Shown one piece after another: positions 37,878-49,160 of a DNA stretch of 64,000 bases. The translations under genes and the position numbers were made by a program. The notes under the pieces are model-generated. The model ran no database searches and was not told the DNA's origin. It saw nothing but the letters and a program-made list of their open reading frames with translations. Within the stretch, counting starts at the first letter, position 1. Each line of letters starts with the position of its first letter. Source of the stretch: Cyathus striatus. Taxonomy: Eukaryota; Basidiomycota; Agaricomycetes; Agaricales; Nidulariaceae. The stretch spans positions 372,001 through 436,000 of the forward strand of contig JAOVFP010000013.1 in assembly GCA_025738555.1 (NCBI GenBank), read 5' to 3'.

Positions 37878-39236
37878 TCGTAGACTGCTTTGTGAACCAG
37901 ACAACTTGAACCCTTGCTCAGTTATCGTTGGTATGCTTTGGGTATGCTTCTGAGCTGGTGCGGAACGACCCTGAGCCGGAACAATTCACTTCCGCATATG
38001 GTACAGATCCATTATCAAGCTATAACAGGGGACTACAGACCAGCTACAGACTCAACATGATTGCATGGTCACAATCTCCCCTCATGCATTGAAAACTTTC
38101 AATGCAGTAGTAAGCTGCCATTCTTGTGATTTAAGGTTCCTGAACGTGGTCATAAGGTAGCTATTATCCAATACCAAGCCACGGTTTTTCTGTATGATGA
38201 CGGAGGAAATGGGGAGAACCACCAGGAACTGAATGGAAGTAATAAGCTGGAAATAATTCATATCCAGAAGAGCTGTTGCCTGCGGAGTAGCACTGAAGGT
38301 ATTTGCAATAGAATTCTCGATGACTTGAATGCCAAGTTTTGAAATGGCAGAAATGGATGACGAGTCCATTATAGAAGCATACTTTCTGTATTTGCCTGCA
38401 GTTTTCGAGTACATTGTCATCACTACAAGAGATTTGTGTTACTCCACTGTACGTTGAATGAATAAATGTATCAACTAACCTTTACCAATGTAAACTCTTC
38501 CGGCGACGAAAACAAACCAGCCCATACACCTTCAATGTCATCTTGAGAATCTATGTTGATAATAAGAGGATCTTCCTTCATGCTTGAGCGATATTAATGA
38601 TAAGAGGGGTTGGAGAGAATGTAAAAAGAGGTAAAAACCTCGAAACGAAGCTCGTAGTGCACAAAGAATTGACCAGAGCTGGAGATTGAGATGATTAAAA
38701 TTGAAACAGAGTTTAGGTGCAATATGAGAGCGCAAGAACGAAGACTCAAAATATAACTGTAAGCAAGGAAATATTCACTAAGATTGGGTGGGGGTTGATA
38801 CAGGGGATTTATAGACAAAGAAAAAGAAACCTTACTCAGTGAGAAATATGTGTGGAATGGAGATCAACAGACTAGCACATAATCTTTGAATAGAGAGAAA
38901 ATTTAAACGGTCAAGTGGTCGACGTAGATGACGGTGGTAGAATAAGGATGAATTCAGTTGAGATTCTGTAAGATCAGTAGACACAGCTGCAGTGCGAGCC
39001 AAGTGTACATATCAATTGCTCGGGAGTCGGGCCAGGGTTTTGTCACCAATGACAGAGTACTTTGCCACACAGATGTTAGTAGTGCATGTTTGAGGCGTTG
39101 GTCGGAGCTTAGCTGCCAGGGTTTGAGAGCAAACAGTAAGGGGAGAGCCGGACGAACATGGAAAGTGCGAGCTACGTTTCGACGACGTGCATTCCATAGG
39201 GTTGCATAACATCTTCTGCTGAGATATAATGTAGAG
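37878..39236. other. Unassigned insertion in the duplicate locus
   Basis: This sequence separates two parts of the duplicated F-box gene and so was added, or survived a rearrangement. Apart from the hypothetical frame at 38082-38581, no gene or repeat match was seen. Confidence 0.4.
38082..38581 (-). CDS. Hypothetical protein, possibly broken
   Basis: A minus-strand ATG at 38581 opens a 34-codon acidic exon (MKEDPLIINIDSQDD and more) with a donor at 38479. A second coding-looking stretch (38422-38082) contains hydrophobic segments (ALLDMNYFQLITSIQFLVVL). Joining the two at the obvious GT-AG pair meets a TGA at once, so the model is either wrong or the gene is dead. No family was recognised. 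Confidence 0.3.
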
Positions 39237-39984
39237 CAGGCGTTTTGCCTGCACTACAATAATCAAGATATTACAATTTCCATTACGTAATCAACTAATG
39301 CGTGCGTCGACGCGTTCGCGCGCGTCGTTCACGCTCGTCCCACTTTCTCCGTCGTTTTCCTTCCAACGCCGACACAGCTCAACACCGCTATTACTCAACA
39401 GGTTTAAAGATCGTCGGTACTGTGCGTTACCAAGAGCCACTAAATACCGCAGTTCACCTTACCAGTGGCCGTGTTATCGCCTCTAGTCCCCCTCAAGTTT
39501 TTATTTTATAAATTTTCTTTCAATTCATTGGTATACTCTATGTTTCAAGCTTTCCCTTTTTCTTTCAGTAATCTACCATTAATTTCCGCTTTATTCAACT
39601 ATCCCTCATTAAGTACTCTCTTTATTCTAATTTTCTTTAAAAACCATGTATCTACTTTCTTCCAATCCAGTTGAATTCACCCTCCCTTCTCGACACCTTA
39701 GAACACCCAAGGTCGAACGGATGTTCACCGACTCGCTTACTAATTTCTTTGTTTAGGTATCAACGCACCCTTCACCTCTACAATAATCAATAGATTACAT
39801 GATTTAAAGGTTAGACCTATCTGTCTGGATTTGGTCCGGATACTCGTCTATGTGCCAAATTTTCCTCAATCCTATCCGGATCAATGTTTTATGAGCAAAG
39901 CCCTCCACCCCCCAAATTTGTCCGGATTTCGTCTAGCTTCCGGGGCCTGCGGCCCCGGTTTTTGTCCGGATTTGCGAAAGACAG
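39237..39984. mobile_element. Short-word element part with GTCCGGAT cluster
   Basis: 39237-39795 matches the pyrimidine-rich body of the element at 5298-6663 (about 6001-6560). Here, however, the body is followed by a cluster of GTCCGGAT words (39823, 39834, 39875, 39920 and 39964 approximately) instead of GACGTTGC. A perfect 8 bp stem hairpin, CCGGGGCC TGC GGCCCCGG, lies near 39940 and is followed by a T run. The left word cluster was not found, so the copy may be truncated. Confidence 0.55.
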
Positions 39985-40006
39985 TAGTAAGGATATTCGG
40001 GGGTCC

Positions 40007-40341
40007 TGATCGCATCGAGTATTTCGGTAGGTTGGCGGGTGATCCATGGTGGGCCGAGAAGGCGCTAACCCAATAAAGGGCTCGATGACAGAAAGGAGAT
40101 GCATCGATACCTTGTGTTCTTCCGGGGTGAGCTTGAATTGGCATCCTCCGATACGTGATGGGAGCGAACCAAAGAGCTTAATCAAGGCATTGAAAGCAGT
40201 AAATGGATCTGTACGATCGTTGTGACTGATAGAGGTATGCGCAGATCTTTTTTGACGCGTTGGCCGCAGTGGAGAAGATAGGGAAGCCCCAGGTGAAGGA
40301 CGTGCCTTCACTAATGACGTGGGCGTCGAACTGGGGACCAT
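40007..40341 (-). pseudogene. F-box gene fragment, N-terminal
   Basis: Starts at ATG 40341 (MVPSSTPTS) and encodes about 90 residues missing from the gene at 23681-25046, then KLTPEEHKVSMHLLSVIEPF, which matches that gene's start. A frameshift near 40060 breaks the F-box, and homology stops near 40007. The 11.3 kb element sits 4 bp upstream of the ATG (counting its target duplication), so the fragment also lost its promoter. Confidence 0.8.
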
Positions 40342-40354
40342 GCTGGGCCATGCC

Positions 40355-40493
40355 TAGTCTCGTTATACCATCCCCTCCCGATTAGGCCATGTCCTAATTA
40401 GGACTTCCTATCGTCAGGGTCTGGGCTCCTACCACGGAAGAAAAGGGGGGATGAACTTCGGCTCATTCGGGCATCTTTTCCCGCATTATGTAA
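40355..40493 (+). repeat. Left TIR of the 11.3 kb element
   Basis: Near-perfect complement of 51540-51679. It contains the inner palindrome GTCCTAATTAGGAC. Any promoter for the helicase must lie here or in the 55 bp that follow. Confidence 0.85.
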
Positions 40494-40548
40494 TCTCTTT
40501 CCCGCATACTCGTATTCGACGTGCAAATGTATTCTATACTCACCTAAT

Positions 40549-42782
40549 ATGAATATTAACACTCCTTTAACACATAACCGTACCAACAAGCGGAAGCTGC
40601 CTATAAATTGGGATGAAAATAGTACTGTCACCCCTCCGCGCTCAAAAACAGCAAGATTAGCAATTGCCGGCTCTCCCTTCACACTCCCTTTCACGCCATC
40701 GCCTACTGGTAACCTCCTCTCGCAACTTAGATCCCCTGTAACCCCTCTGCCTCATGGCTCTCACCCTCCTCTTTCTGGGAAGAAGAACCGCCCATCCTAT
40801 TCTAATGGCTGGCTCACAAAACCTCAAACCCCAACTTTCACTCCCTACTGCCTCAATAACCGTGGACAACGAAAGCAAGTACCATTCAAAACCAATGAAA
40901 TTACACCACTGTTTTCGCTGGGGGAGGTTGATGCAGAGGAGTGGAATGAAAAGGCGCGAGGTGCTGGATTATTGAAGGATGGTGGAGTTTTGCGCGAGTT
41001 TCAGGTTGAAGCTTCGAACTATGTGATCCAACGCAAAGGGGATCTGTGCGTAATCGCACCTACGGGGTTTGGAAAGTCCTTGGTTTGGGTGCTGCCCCTA
41101 TTAGTGCAGGAAAATGCGGTCTCATTGGTAATCATTCCGTACACGAGTCTTGGGCATCAGGGTGAACAACGAAGGTGTGTGCGACATATTCAGTTAACAT
41201 TTGTCTTTGTACTAATTACTGTTACAGCTATGGCAATTCCTCTAATATCCATAGTCATTTTCTGTATGCGGAGAATAAGAAGACTGAACTGCTTGAAAAG
41301 GTGGCTTTGGGCAACGGGCCACAGATAGTTTATGTCTGCCCCGAAATGCTTGAAAGCCCCTGTATAGCTCGCGTATTGCATTCTCCCAGCTTCAAGTCTC
41401 GACTTTCAGCAATCTATGTTGATGAGGCCCACAATGTGCACGAGACCAAGGCATGGAGGCCTGCATATGGCCGTTTACGTCTACTACGACGTATCTGTGG
41501 ACTGGGTGATGTCCCCATGGTTGCACTGTCCGCTACATTACCCACAATCTATCGGAATTCACTGTGTGCGCTCAGTGGATTGAAGCCCAACTATCATATT
41601 ATAAATCTCGGTAGTTTGAGGCCAAACCTTTCTGTTATCGTCAAGAATATGGTCTTCGATATATCCTCATTTCAAGATCTCGAATTTTTGTTCTCCAAGA
41701 CTTCGACGACCCCTGACCCTGAATCAATACCACCGACCATTGTTTTCACCGACAACATTGAGCGCCTGACATCAATGTTTTGGTGGTTTCGTGAACAGCT
41801 TCATGACCGTAATCTTCCGCTATGTTGGGTTGATCTTGTTCACGCTGAGCTATCAGAGAGTCATCAAGACTGGAGCATGAGACGTTTTGCAGAGGGGACA
41901 ACTCGACTATGGTTAGGAACGGAGAAGATTGGGGCAGGGATTGACTTTCCTCATGTTAAACTTGTCGTTCAGTACTGCTGTCGTGATCTTACATTGGTTC
42001 AATGGGAACAACGACGTGGCCGGGCTGGAAGAAGTGCTGATAGTCAGGCTCTTGGCATACTTCTCGTGGAAAAGTCAATGACAGTTCATAATGGAGAGTA
42101 TACCATTGCATCACCAGGGTACGAGGACCCAGGACTTCTTGAATTAATCCATTCTGAAGCACCATCCTGCCTTTTATCAACCGCTAACCGTCTTCTTGAA
42201 AACCCAAACCCTGATACACTCCAGCCGTGTTACACGCACTGCTCGCTCTGCAAACCTGAACTTCCCGCTGTTACACAGTGCTTAGTCTGAACTCCAGTAG
42301 TATCCCCAACAATGTACAACGCACGCTCATCATTGTGTTCAATGAGCACTATTACTGCACCAACAAATGTACAGATGGAGGAAGTTGTAATGCGCCTGCA
42401 GGCATGGCGGCTGAAGGTGTGGACAGATGAATGGAAGGATACGTGGATCCACTATGGTCCAGGGCATCTTGTTGCCAATGCCGACATCAAAATTATTTCT
42501 CGCACCATCCATGAAATCTTCACCACGGACCACTTGTATCAACGTACCCAAATCCTTCACTTCTCATAACTCGCTCCCAGTCTTCTTTCTGAAATTAAGA
42601 ACATACAGAATGATATTTACGGAGAAGTGGCTGAATCTAGTCAGGAGCACAGTATGTCGGAACTTTCCGTTTCTTGTGAAGTGTCCCCATACCCAGGTAT
42701 TGAGTGGGTAATGGATAGCAGGCCAGTAGAAGCTCCTACCCGCCCTCGGGGACTAATGGGTACGAAGAAGAGTTTATCATAA
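40549..42782 (+). pseudogene. RecQ-like DEAH-box helicase, two in-frame stops
   Basis: An ATP-dependent superfamily 2 helicase. Exon 1 (40549-41174) and exon 2 (from 41228) are joined by a 53 nt intron; the uninterrupted part is 562 residues to a TGA at 42288-42290. Motifs in order: FQVEA near 151, motif I APTGFGKS 170-177, Ia IIPYTSL about 195, DEAH 274-277, SAT 310-312, IV TIVFTDN about 379, V TEKIGAGIDFP about 440, VI QRRGRAGRS 470-478, then a CYTHCSLC zinc-like cluster. The same frame continues past the TGA with helicase-like C-terminal sequence, meets TAA at 42567 and ends at 42782. Either the short form is real or the gene has two nonsense changes (C to T would explain both). The first 140 residues are Pro/Ser/Thr-rich and basic. 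Confidence 0.8.
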
Positions 42783-42844
42783 GTTCCACAAGTAGGAAGA
42801 GAATTTATTCTTAGATTTTAATACAGTCTTTTAATACCAACTAC

Positions 42845-43740
42845 CTAATCATCATTATCATCATCGTTTTCACTGTATGTCATTCCCAATTGAACTATAT
42901 CTTGCAGATCACCTACTGCACCACCTACTGGCCTAATTAGCCCTGATGACTGCTGAGTATTTGCATCCCTAGCGATTTCAAGCTCTTGATAAGCATCTAG
43001 ATGTTGTGGTAATTCAGGGGACTCCATAATATTATCATTTTCACGATGCCGAGATCTAAGGCGTAAAGAATGTCTGGCTAAATGCTTTGAATGACCACCA
43101 TTTGGGCCAGATAATCGACGAGATCCTGCTTCAAATAGATCAAAAAATGTTCCGCTAGATTCTTTGTCCTCAGAAAAATTAAAGACATTGAGAGTATTGA
43201 GATAGTCAAAGAGAAGCTGCACATCACGATTCTGTGTGACATGTGCATGCTTTTGATTTTGTGCTTCAACACCTAGTTCATCATAAAAATTATCAGTGAA
43301 GTCTTGCACATGCCCCATTGCTGGGGTAATTTTTTCAAGAAGAATAGGACTGGCATTTGAACCCTGTGCATGTTCCTTAATACGATCATTGAGATGTTCA
43401 ACTCGGAGATCAGTTGGTTTCCAATCTCCATATCTACCTTGAGGATTGACAAGCATTGCATTTCCAACAACTGTTGCAAATGGTTTAGGCCAGTCATGCT
43501 CCAGATTATGCAAAAGCTCCATTGTCTCATTGGCATAGTTGTAACTTCCAGCTGCATAAAAAATTGGCAGCCAACACTTTAGGACTCAAATAATACGTCC
43601 CATATGTCCAAGCTTTATAGAACTTTGCATTTCCTGAAGTAACATCAAGTTGTGCAAAAGCTGTATAGCATTGGATGAACAATAAGCTCTTGTAGAAGAC
43701 TGCTTTTACTGGCTTCCCATCTGAATAACCTAGTAGATCC
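42845..43740 (-). pseudogene. DUF6589 protein, C-terminal part
   Basis: The 3' half of the gene split by the Copia element. It reads IQLLHNLMLLQEMQ, GHMGRII, a TGA at 43586-43588, then VLKCWLPIFYAAGSYNYAN and on to VNPQGRYGDWKPTDLRVEH and HAQGSNASPILLEK, which are typical of DUF6589. It ends in an acidic tail at 42845. DUF6589 proteins are frequent in mushroom genomes and their function is not known to me. The TGA sits where CGA (Arg) would keep the frame. Confidence 0.8.
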
Positions 43741-43745
43741 ACGTA

Positions 43746-44083
43746 AGTAAGTAATAGTAAACTCAGTGTTATTGTATGATATAACGACTGTACCTATACA
43801 CGTAGTAAGTAATAGTAAACTACATGTAATGTCAGTAAGTGATATAAATAGAATATAAGCTAGAAGTCTCACCTCAGTGTTATTGTATGATATAACAACT
43901 GAGGTGCATCTCTATCTAATGGTACGTATATATACGAATATGAGAGTGGCCATGATATAAAGGTGAAAGGGAAATATAAGTAAAGGAAGAAAGGGATGAA
44001 TGGTTAATTAAAGGGAGAGAAAAGGAGAATGCGCATACATGCATTTACGGTGATACAGACATTATGTCCGTTTCATATCAACA
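43746..44083 (-). repeat. Copia 3' LTR (truncated)
   Basis: Pairs base for base with 49187-49524 except for three CpG/TpG differences. It lacks the terminal 26 bp. Confidence 0.9.
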
Positions 44084-44090
44084 CTCCTCC

Positions 44091-47000
44091 TCACCGTAAG
44101 TGCTCCTCCTCGCATGGATTCTTTGAAGAAGGATATCCAAGACCTAAGAAAGCGCGTAGTCTGGTAAATTGTGGCCCAGGGAGCGGTTTGGTAAAGATAT
44201 CGGCTATATTATCTTTTGTGTTGATGTAAGATAATTCAATGTTGTTTTCTTGCGATTGTTCACGAAGGAAATGATATTTGATATCTACGTGTTTCATACG
44301 TGAGTGGAGTAATGGGTCTTCGGATAGTGTAATTGCAGCTCGATTGTCGCATAGGAGGCGAGTGGGGTTGGTGGTGGGCATATTGATACCGTCGAATAGA
44401 TGTCGAAGCCATATACTTTCCTTGCAAGCTTCAAAAGCAGCCATATATTCGGCTTCGCACGATGAGCCTGCTACTGTCTTCTGTTTTTTAGAGCTCCATG
44501 AGACTAAACCTGAACCTAGAGTGAAACCATAGCCGCCTACACTACGGCGAGTGTCAAGACAGTTAGCCCAGTCTGAATCTGTAAATCCTATAGGGGCTAT
44601 AGGATTAGTACCTCCTAAAATAAGGCAAAGGTCTCTTGTGCCCTTTAGGTACCGAACGACACGAATTGCTGCGTTCCAGTGGGCGAATGAATAGTTATCC
44701 AAGAATTGAGATAAGTGTTGGACAGCGTATGAGATGTCAGGGCGCGTGCCAATGGCAAGGTAGATAAGACCTCCAACCAACGAGCGATATGGAAGTTTTG
44801 AGATTTCATCGAGCTGGTGTTTGGGGATTTGATCTCGATTTGGACGTCGTAATTTTAGACCAGGTTCCATGGGGAGCGTAACTGGATATGCCTGTTCCTG
44901 ACCAAATTGAGCTGTTATTTTATCGATTAAGTGACTTTGTGATAGTGAGACAGTCTTATTTTTTCGGTTCCAAGTAACGCCTATACCTACAATGTGTCGA
45001 ACGTCGCCTAACTCGGATATAATCCAAGCTTCTTTAAGCTGGGATTTAAAACGTTCATTTTCTTCTCGAGTGTTGGCGATAGATGTAAAATCGTCGACAT
45101 GTACGGCGGTGATAACAGTGTTCCCATTTTCTGTACGATGGTAAATGCATGATTCGCATCCAAGTCGAGTGAAGCCCCAGTTGAGCATCTTGTCGTTCAT
45201 CGTTTTATTCCATACACGACCTGCTTGTTTCATGCCATAGAGTCCCCGGACAATAAGCCAGACCCAGTCTTCTTTGCCTGATTCTTCGAAGCCGGGTGGT
45301 TGGTGCATGAATACTTGCTCCTCCTCAGGTAAAAGACCGTATAAAAATGCTGTCTTGATATCCATTTGTTGTGCGTCCCATCCAAGAGTAGCTGCAATGT
45401 GTAAGAGAATTCTAATGGATTCCATGCGTACCGTAGGTGAGGAGGTTTTCATGTAGTCTTTCCCATAGATCTGTTCACAGCCTTTAAATACTAGTCGAAC
45501 TTTTCGACGGATTAAATTGCCCTTTTCATCGGTCTTGGTCTTGAAGACAGGTTTACCGCTGTAAATTTTAGTACCAGAGGGGACTTCTGAGCGTGGAACT
45601 AGACGATATACCCCCATGTCGTTCAAGCCGTCAAGCTCCTCACGATATGCTCGTTCCCACTCTGAACTGTGGTCTGAGGCCAGTGCTTCTTTCCAGGTAG
45701 TAGGATCATTAGCATCAGGGAATGCTTCTACATCTAGATTAAGAGCCTCAGCCAAAGCCGTGAATGCGGTACCTAACTGATTTAAGAGATCATGGTTGTC
45801 GGCCGTAGAAGCTCCCAAGAGTTGACTTAGCATTGCAATCGCCTCCTCCTCTCGCGTTGTAGGGTCATTGCGTGAGTGATCATCTTGTACCTCTGCGAGG
45901 GTTTTGCGTACTTCCCGTCGTTCCTGCCTGGATTGTTGGAGTCGTTGTCCGCTTTCCTTGGATTCTGCTACTGCGCGCTCAGTTCGTGTTGTAGTGGCTG
46001 GCGGTGCATTGGCTTTGGTTTCAAGACGAGTGGAACGGCGAGGGGGAATTATGTCGGGTGTTGGAGTATGCGCAGGGGTTTGGTTGACAGGGTTCGGTAA
46101 CGTAGCGAGATTAGGATTATCATTGACAGGTACTGTCAGTGGTTGATCCGGTTCAGGGACAATCGGAGGTATCGGAGGTAAGGGAGTAATTAACGGATCA
46201 GAAATACTTGGAGGGAGAACATCACCGTGATCATAGTCATACATAGATTCTGGAGTGGGTGATGCATGTGAGATTATATTTTGTATAGTGTCGGGCTGTG
46301 GACCAGTGTCAACAGGATCATTAGAAGGGATAGGTAAGTGTCCTTCGTGTGATTCGAGGAAACGGACGTGATAAGATGTGATTACGCGATGAGTTGATCT
46401 GTGGTAACATCGGTAGGCTTTAGCGTTAGGTTCATATCCCAATAGAATGCATTCAATGGAGCACTCGTAGACTTTGGGATTGTGCTCGTTTTGGATAAGT
46501 ACAAATACCTTGCAACCAATCTCATGCATATATGAATAATCCGGTTTGCGATTGTGCCATGCTTCCCAAGGAGTGATTCCATTTAGAGATCTCGTGATTG
46601 TTCTATTGCTAAGGTGTGTGGCTGTTAGGTAAAATTCGTCCCATAGATATGTAGGGCACTGTGCGTATATGCGCATAGTTCGTGCCTTCCCGAGTAGTGT
46701 TCGATGCATGCGTTCAACGCGTCCAATATGTGCCGAAGTGTATGGTGCCGTTAGATCATGCTGTGTTCCCCTCGTAGCGAGCCAGTCACGCATTTTGTGC
46801 GAGTCTAATTCTCCTCCATCTGTTCTGTATTTGACTACTTTCAAGCCAGTTTCGACCTCACGAGCTATTTGCCAAGCAGTTAATTGGTTGAATGCTTGTC
46901 CTTTGTCTGCAAGCGGTATAGTCCAGGCCATAGAGGAAAAATCGTCGACAATATTCATAACGTAAATATTTCCAGTGCGTGATTTTACATTTATCGGACC

Positions 47001-48083
47001 ACTAAGATCTACCCATACCTTCTCTAATTTCCTAGTCGCTTGATGCCCCTCTCCTTCAATCCTCTTCTTAGGTACTGATGATTTAGTCTGTTTCCCAAGG
47101 ATACAGGCGTCACATTTAGGTACAGAAGAGGAGAGTTTGAGAGGCATACCTTTGATCATGCCGGACCTTGCCATTTCCTGAATGGCTTGGTAATTAGCGT
47201 GTCCTAGGCGGCGGTGCCAGGTCGATAGATCTGGGGTATAGTTGGCTGGGTAGGCATGTGGGGTCGCAATGTTGGAGTGATTGATAAGCGCATATAGACG
47301 AGTTTGAAGGTTGAGGGAACCCCTAGCAACAATAGTCCCAGATGGTCCATGTACAATAGAGCATCCGGTATGGTTGAAAGTGGTGGCTAGCATGTTGTCA
47401 ATTGCAATACCACTTACAGATAGGAGCCGGACAGTAGACCTAGGAATATAAAGTGCGTTGCATAACATGATCGAACTGTTGTCTGAGACAAGGACTTGAA
47501 TATCACCCATACCCGTCGCGTAGATAGCTGATCCGCCTAATCCCTTAATGGTACGAGGAGTGATTGGTGTGAATGTAGTGAAGTCGGTGAGATCAGGGGA
47601 AATATGGACACTAGCACCACTGTCAAGCAAGAAGGGAGTATTGTCGAAGCTAATGGGAGCAGTGAACTCGGATTTCGTAGAGACAGGGGCAATAAGTGCT
47701 GCGGGGTCGTCGATAGCGGTGTGCTTAGTCCAGTCTACAGTAGTGTACTCCTCCTCATTGCTGAGAGCGACCCAAACATGAAAATCGGTGGCGGGGTTTT
47801 CAGTCAGGAATTGTTGAGGCGTAATCAAAGCGAGTCCAGCGAATTCCCCGGTAGTAGTTTGAGTGGTACCGGATGGGAGGGTTGAAGCGTCGACTAAATA
47901 AATCTTTCCGTCTGCGCCTTTGATTTGCACTTGAGAATGAGATGGACCTTTGCTGCCGTTCTTACCCATTTCACGATCAAGGCATCGCTGCGTCTTTGAT
48001 TCTTCAATTGACTTGCCTGCCATGCCTCCGTTAGGGGAAACGCAATACTTCGCTTCATGTCCGGGGCGCTTGCAATTAGGCAT
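44091..48083 (-). CDS. pol: Copia pol polyprotein
   Basis: One open frame of 1330 codons. Order: zinc knuckle remnant (first residues NCKRPGHEAKYC), aspartic protease DSGA at 154-157, GAG-pre-integrase (WHRRLGHANY, CDACILGK), integrase core with D, D and E in place, reverse transcriptase (the catalytic box reads HVDD rather than YVDD), RNase H (FTDSDW, CEAEYM, CDNRAA). Protease, integrase, RT, RNase H is the Copia order. It has no internal stop. It lacks its own natural start: the first Cys of the knuckle is in the gag frame. Confidence 0.95.
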   Translation of the reverse strand: MPNCKRPGHEAKYCVSPNGGMAGKSIEESKTQRCLDREMGKNGSKGPSHSQVQIKGADGKIYLVDASTLPSGTTQTTTGEFAGLALITPQQFLTENPATDFHVWVALSNEEEYTTVDWTKHTAIDDPAALIAPVSTKSEFTAPISFDNTPFLLDSGASVHISPDLTDFTTFTPITPRTIKGLGGSAIYATGMGDIQVLVSDNSSIMLCNALYIPRSTVRLLSVSGIAIDNMLATTFNHTGCSIVHGPSGTIVARGSLNLQTRLYALINHSNIATPHAYPANYTPDLSTWHRRLGHANYQAIQEMARSGMIKGMPLKLSSSVPKCDACILGKQTKSSVPKKRIEGEGHQATRKLEKVWVDLSGPINVKSRTGNIYVMNIVDDFSSMAWTIPLADKGQAFNQLTAWQIAREVETGLKVVKYRTDGGELDSHKMRDWLATRGTQHDLTAPYTSAHIGRVERMHRTLLGKARTMRIYAQCPTYLWDEFYLTATHLSNRTITRSLNGITPWEAWHNRKPDYSYMHEIGCKVFVLIQNEHNPKVYECSIECILLGYEPNAKAYRCYHRSTHRVITSYHVRFLESHEGHLPIPSNDPVDTGPQPDTIQNIISHASPTPESMYDYDHGDVLPPSISDPLITPLPPIPPIVPEPDQPLTVPVNDNPNLATLPNPVNQTPAHTPTPDIIPPRRSTRLETKANAPPATTTRTERAVAESKESGQRLQQSRQERREVRKTLAEVQDDHSRNDPTTREEEAIAMLSQLLGASTADNHDLLNQLGTAFTALAEALNLDVEAFPDANDPTTWKEALASDHSSEWERAYREELDGLNDMGVYRLVPRSEVPSGTKIYSGKPVFKTKTDEKGNLIRRKVRLVFKGCEQIYGKDYMKTSSPTVRMESIRILLHIAATLGWDAQQMDIKTAFLYGLLPEEEQVFMHQPPGFEESGKEDWVWLIVRGLYGMKQAGRVWNKTMNDKMLNWGFTRLGCESCIYHRTENGNTVITAVHVDDFTSIANTREENERFKSQLKEAWIISELGDVRHIVGIGVTWNRKNKTVSLSQSHLIDKITAQFGQEQAYPVTLPMEPGLKLRRPNRDQIPKHQLDEISKLPYRSLVGGLIYLAIGTRPDISYAVQHLSQFLDNYSFAHWNAAIRVVRYLKGTRDLCLILGGTNPIAPIGFTDSDWANCLDTRRSVGGYGFTLGSGLVSWSSKKQKTVAGSSCEAEYMAAFEACKESIWLRHLFDGINMPTTNPTRLLCDNRAAITLSEDPLLHSRMKHVDIKYHFLREQSQENNIELSYINTKDNIADIFTKPLPGPQFTRLRAFLGLGYPSSKNPCEEEHLR

Positions 48084-48846
48084 TGTAAGCGTGGTCTGAC
48101 AGGTTGAGAGACGAGTGCAGTGGCAGAGGTGTGAGGATTAGATGAAGATGAGAATGGGGTAGGGAGGGGGTGGTTGTCGTGATCCAAGTGGCGTTGTTCC
48201 TTGTTGATATAAGCTCGTAAGTTGTCCATAGTGTATGGATCTGTCTTCGTGCGCTTGCCAATGTCATGTGTGATCATGGAACGGATATAGGAAAAATCAG
48301 TCCCTAAGGCGATGAGGAATGTGATGCACTTAAAGAGATCAGCCGTCATTTCACCCATTTCCCAAGCACGACTAATAAGATCGTCAATAGTTTCGAGGAT
48401 ACTAACGAGGGAACCCCCTTCTGAGCTCGGATAGACAATGCTTGGAGAAATAACTGAGCTTGACGAAGAGGACCTTGGTTGGTATGACGTTTGATAAGGG
48501 CATCCCAAATGTCCTTGGATGGCTTGAGAACATTAATAAATTTTTGTTCTGAAATGTTGAGAGAACCTCCTATAATTGATTTAGCCGCTGCATCATTTGC
48601 ATCCCAGTTGCGCTGTGCACGTGGTTTGTCGTTACCAGGACGAAGGATATTGCCTAAGACGTAGTCGTGAATGCCATTGGCCATGAGGCACATGTTCATT
48701 GCGTAAACCCATTGATGATAGTTGCCCGTAGCGAGAGAAAGCTTGGGGCCATCGAATCGATGGGGTGCGGGAAAATGACTGATGGATGGACTAGTGGAAT
48801 CGAGAGGTTTTACGATGGGTGGTTTGGATTCGTCTGTGTTGGTCAT
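47894..48846 (-). pseudogene. gag: Copia gag, frameshifted
   Basis: Starts at ATG 48846 (MTNTDESKPP), contains the gag core (GNYHQWVYAMNMCLMANG, WDALIKRHTNQG), shifts frame near 48415-48430 at a run of five G, and continues (SILETIDDLISRAWEMGEM). A second shift lies at about 48085, exactly within the zinc knuckle, where one C is missing from a C run. With both shifts repaired the frame would join pol. Both lesions are in homopolymers, so read error is as likely as mutation. Confidence 0.75.
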
Positions 48847-49160
48847 CTTGAAAAATAGAATTCGAGCGGTGAAGAGTACACAGACGAGGGTAAGAGTATA
48901 AGAGATCCGATGGGGGAGCAAGAAAGACCCAGAGATTCCAAGGGTGAGGCTATATGTGACGAAATGAAAGAGAGAAAAGCGAGCCCTAGTTGCTGATGAT
49001 TGGCAGGTAGCCATGTGGGCTAGACAAAGGAATTGTAAAAAAACGCGTTGATAACGCTTAGATGATGATGCTGACATGAGTCGATGATTGATCACGTGAT
49101 CAAGTAGGTGGTACGGGTATTCCAAATCTATCGCCTTATTGAGGCAATAAGCCCATAACC

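Noticed and set aside
39936..39975. Calling the 39.2 kb element a Helitron
   Set aside because: The hairpin fits, but no TC start, CTRR end or Rep/helicase was seen.
40549..42782. Calling the helicase a Helitron RepHel or a host RecQ orthologue
   Set aside because: There is no Rep domain, it is not Pif1-like, and it sits between TIRs with a DUF6589 gene.
43746..43760. A 5 bp target duplication for the Copia element
   Set aside because: The sequence right of 49524 (ATGCA) is not found left of the 3' LTR, which lacks 26 terminal bases, so the junction has been altered.
45876..46146. Plus-strand frames over pol
   Set aside because: They are shadows of the Copia pol frame.
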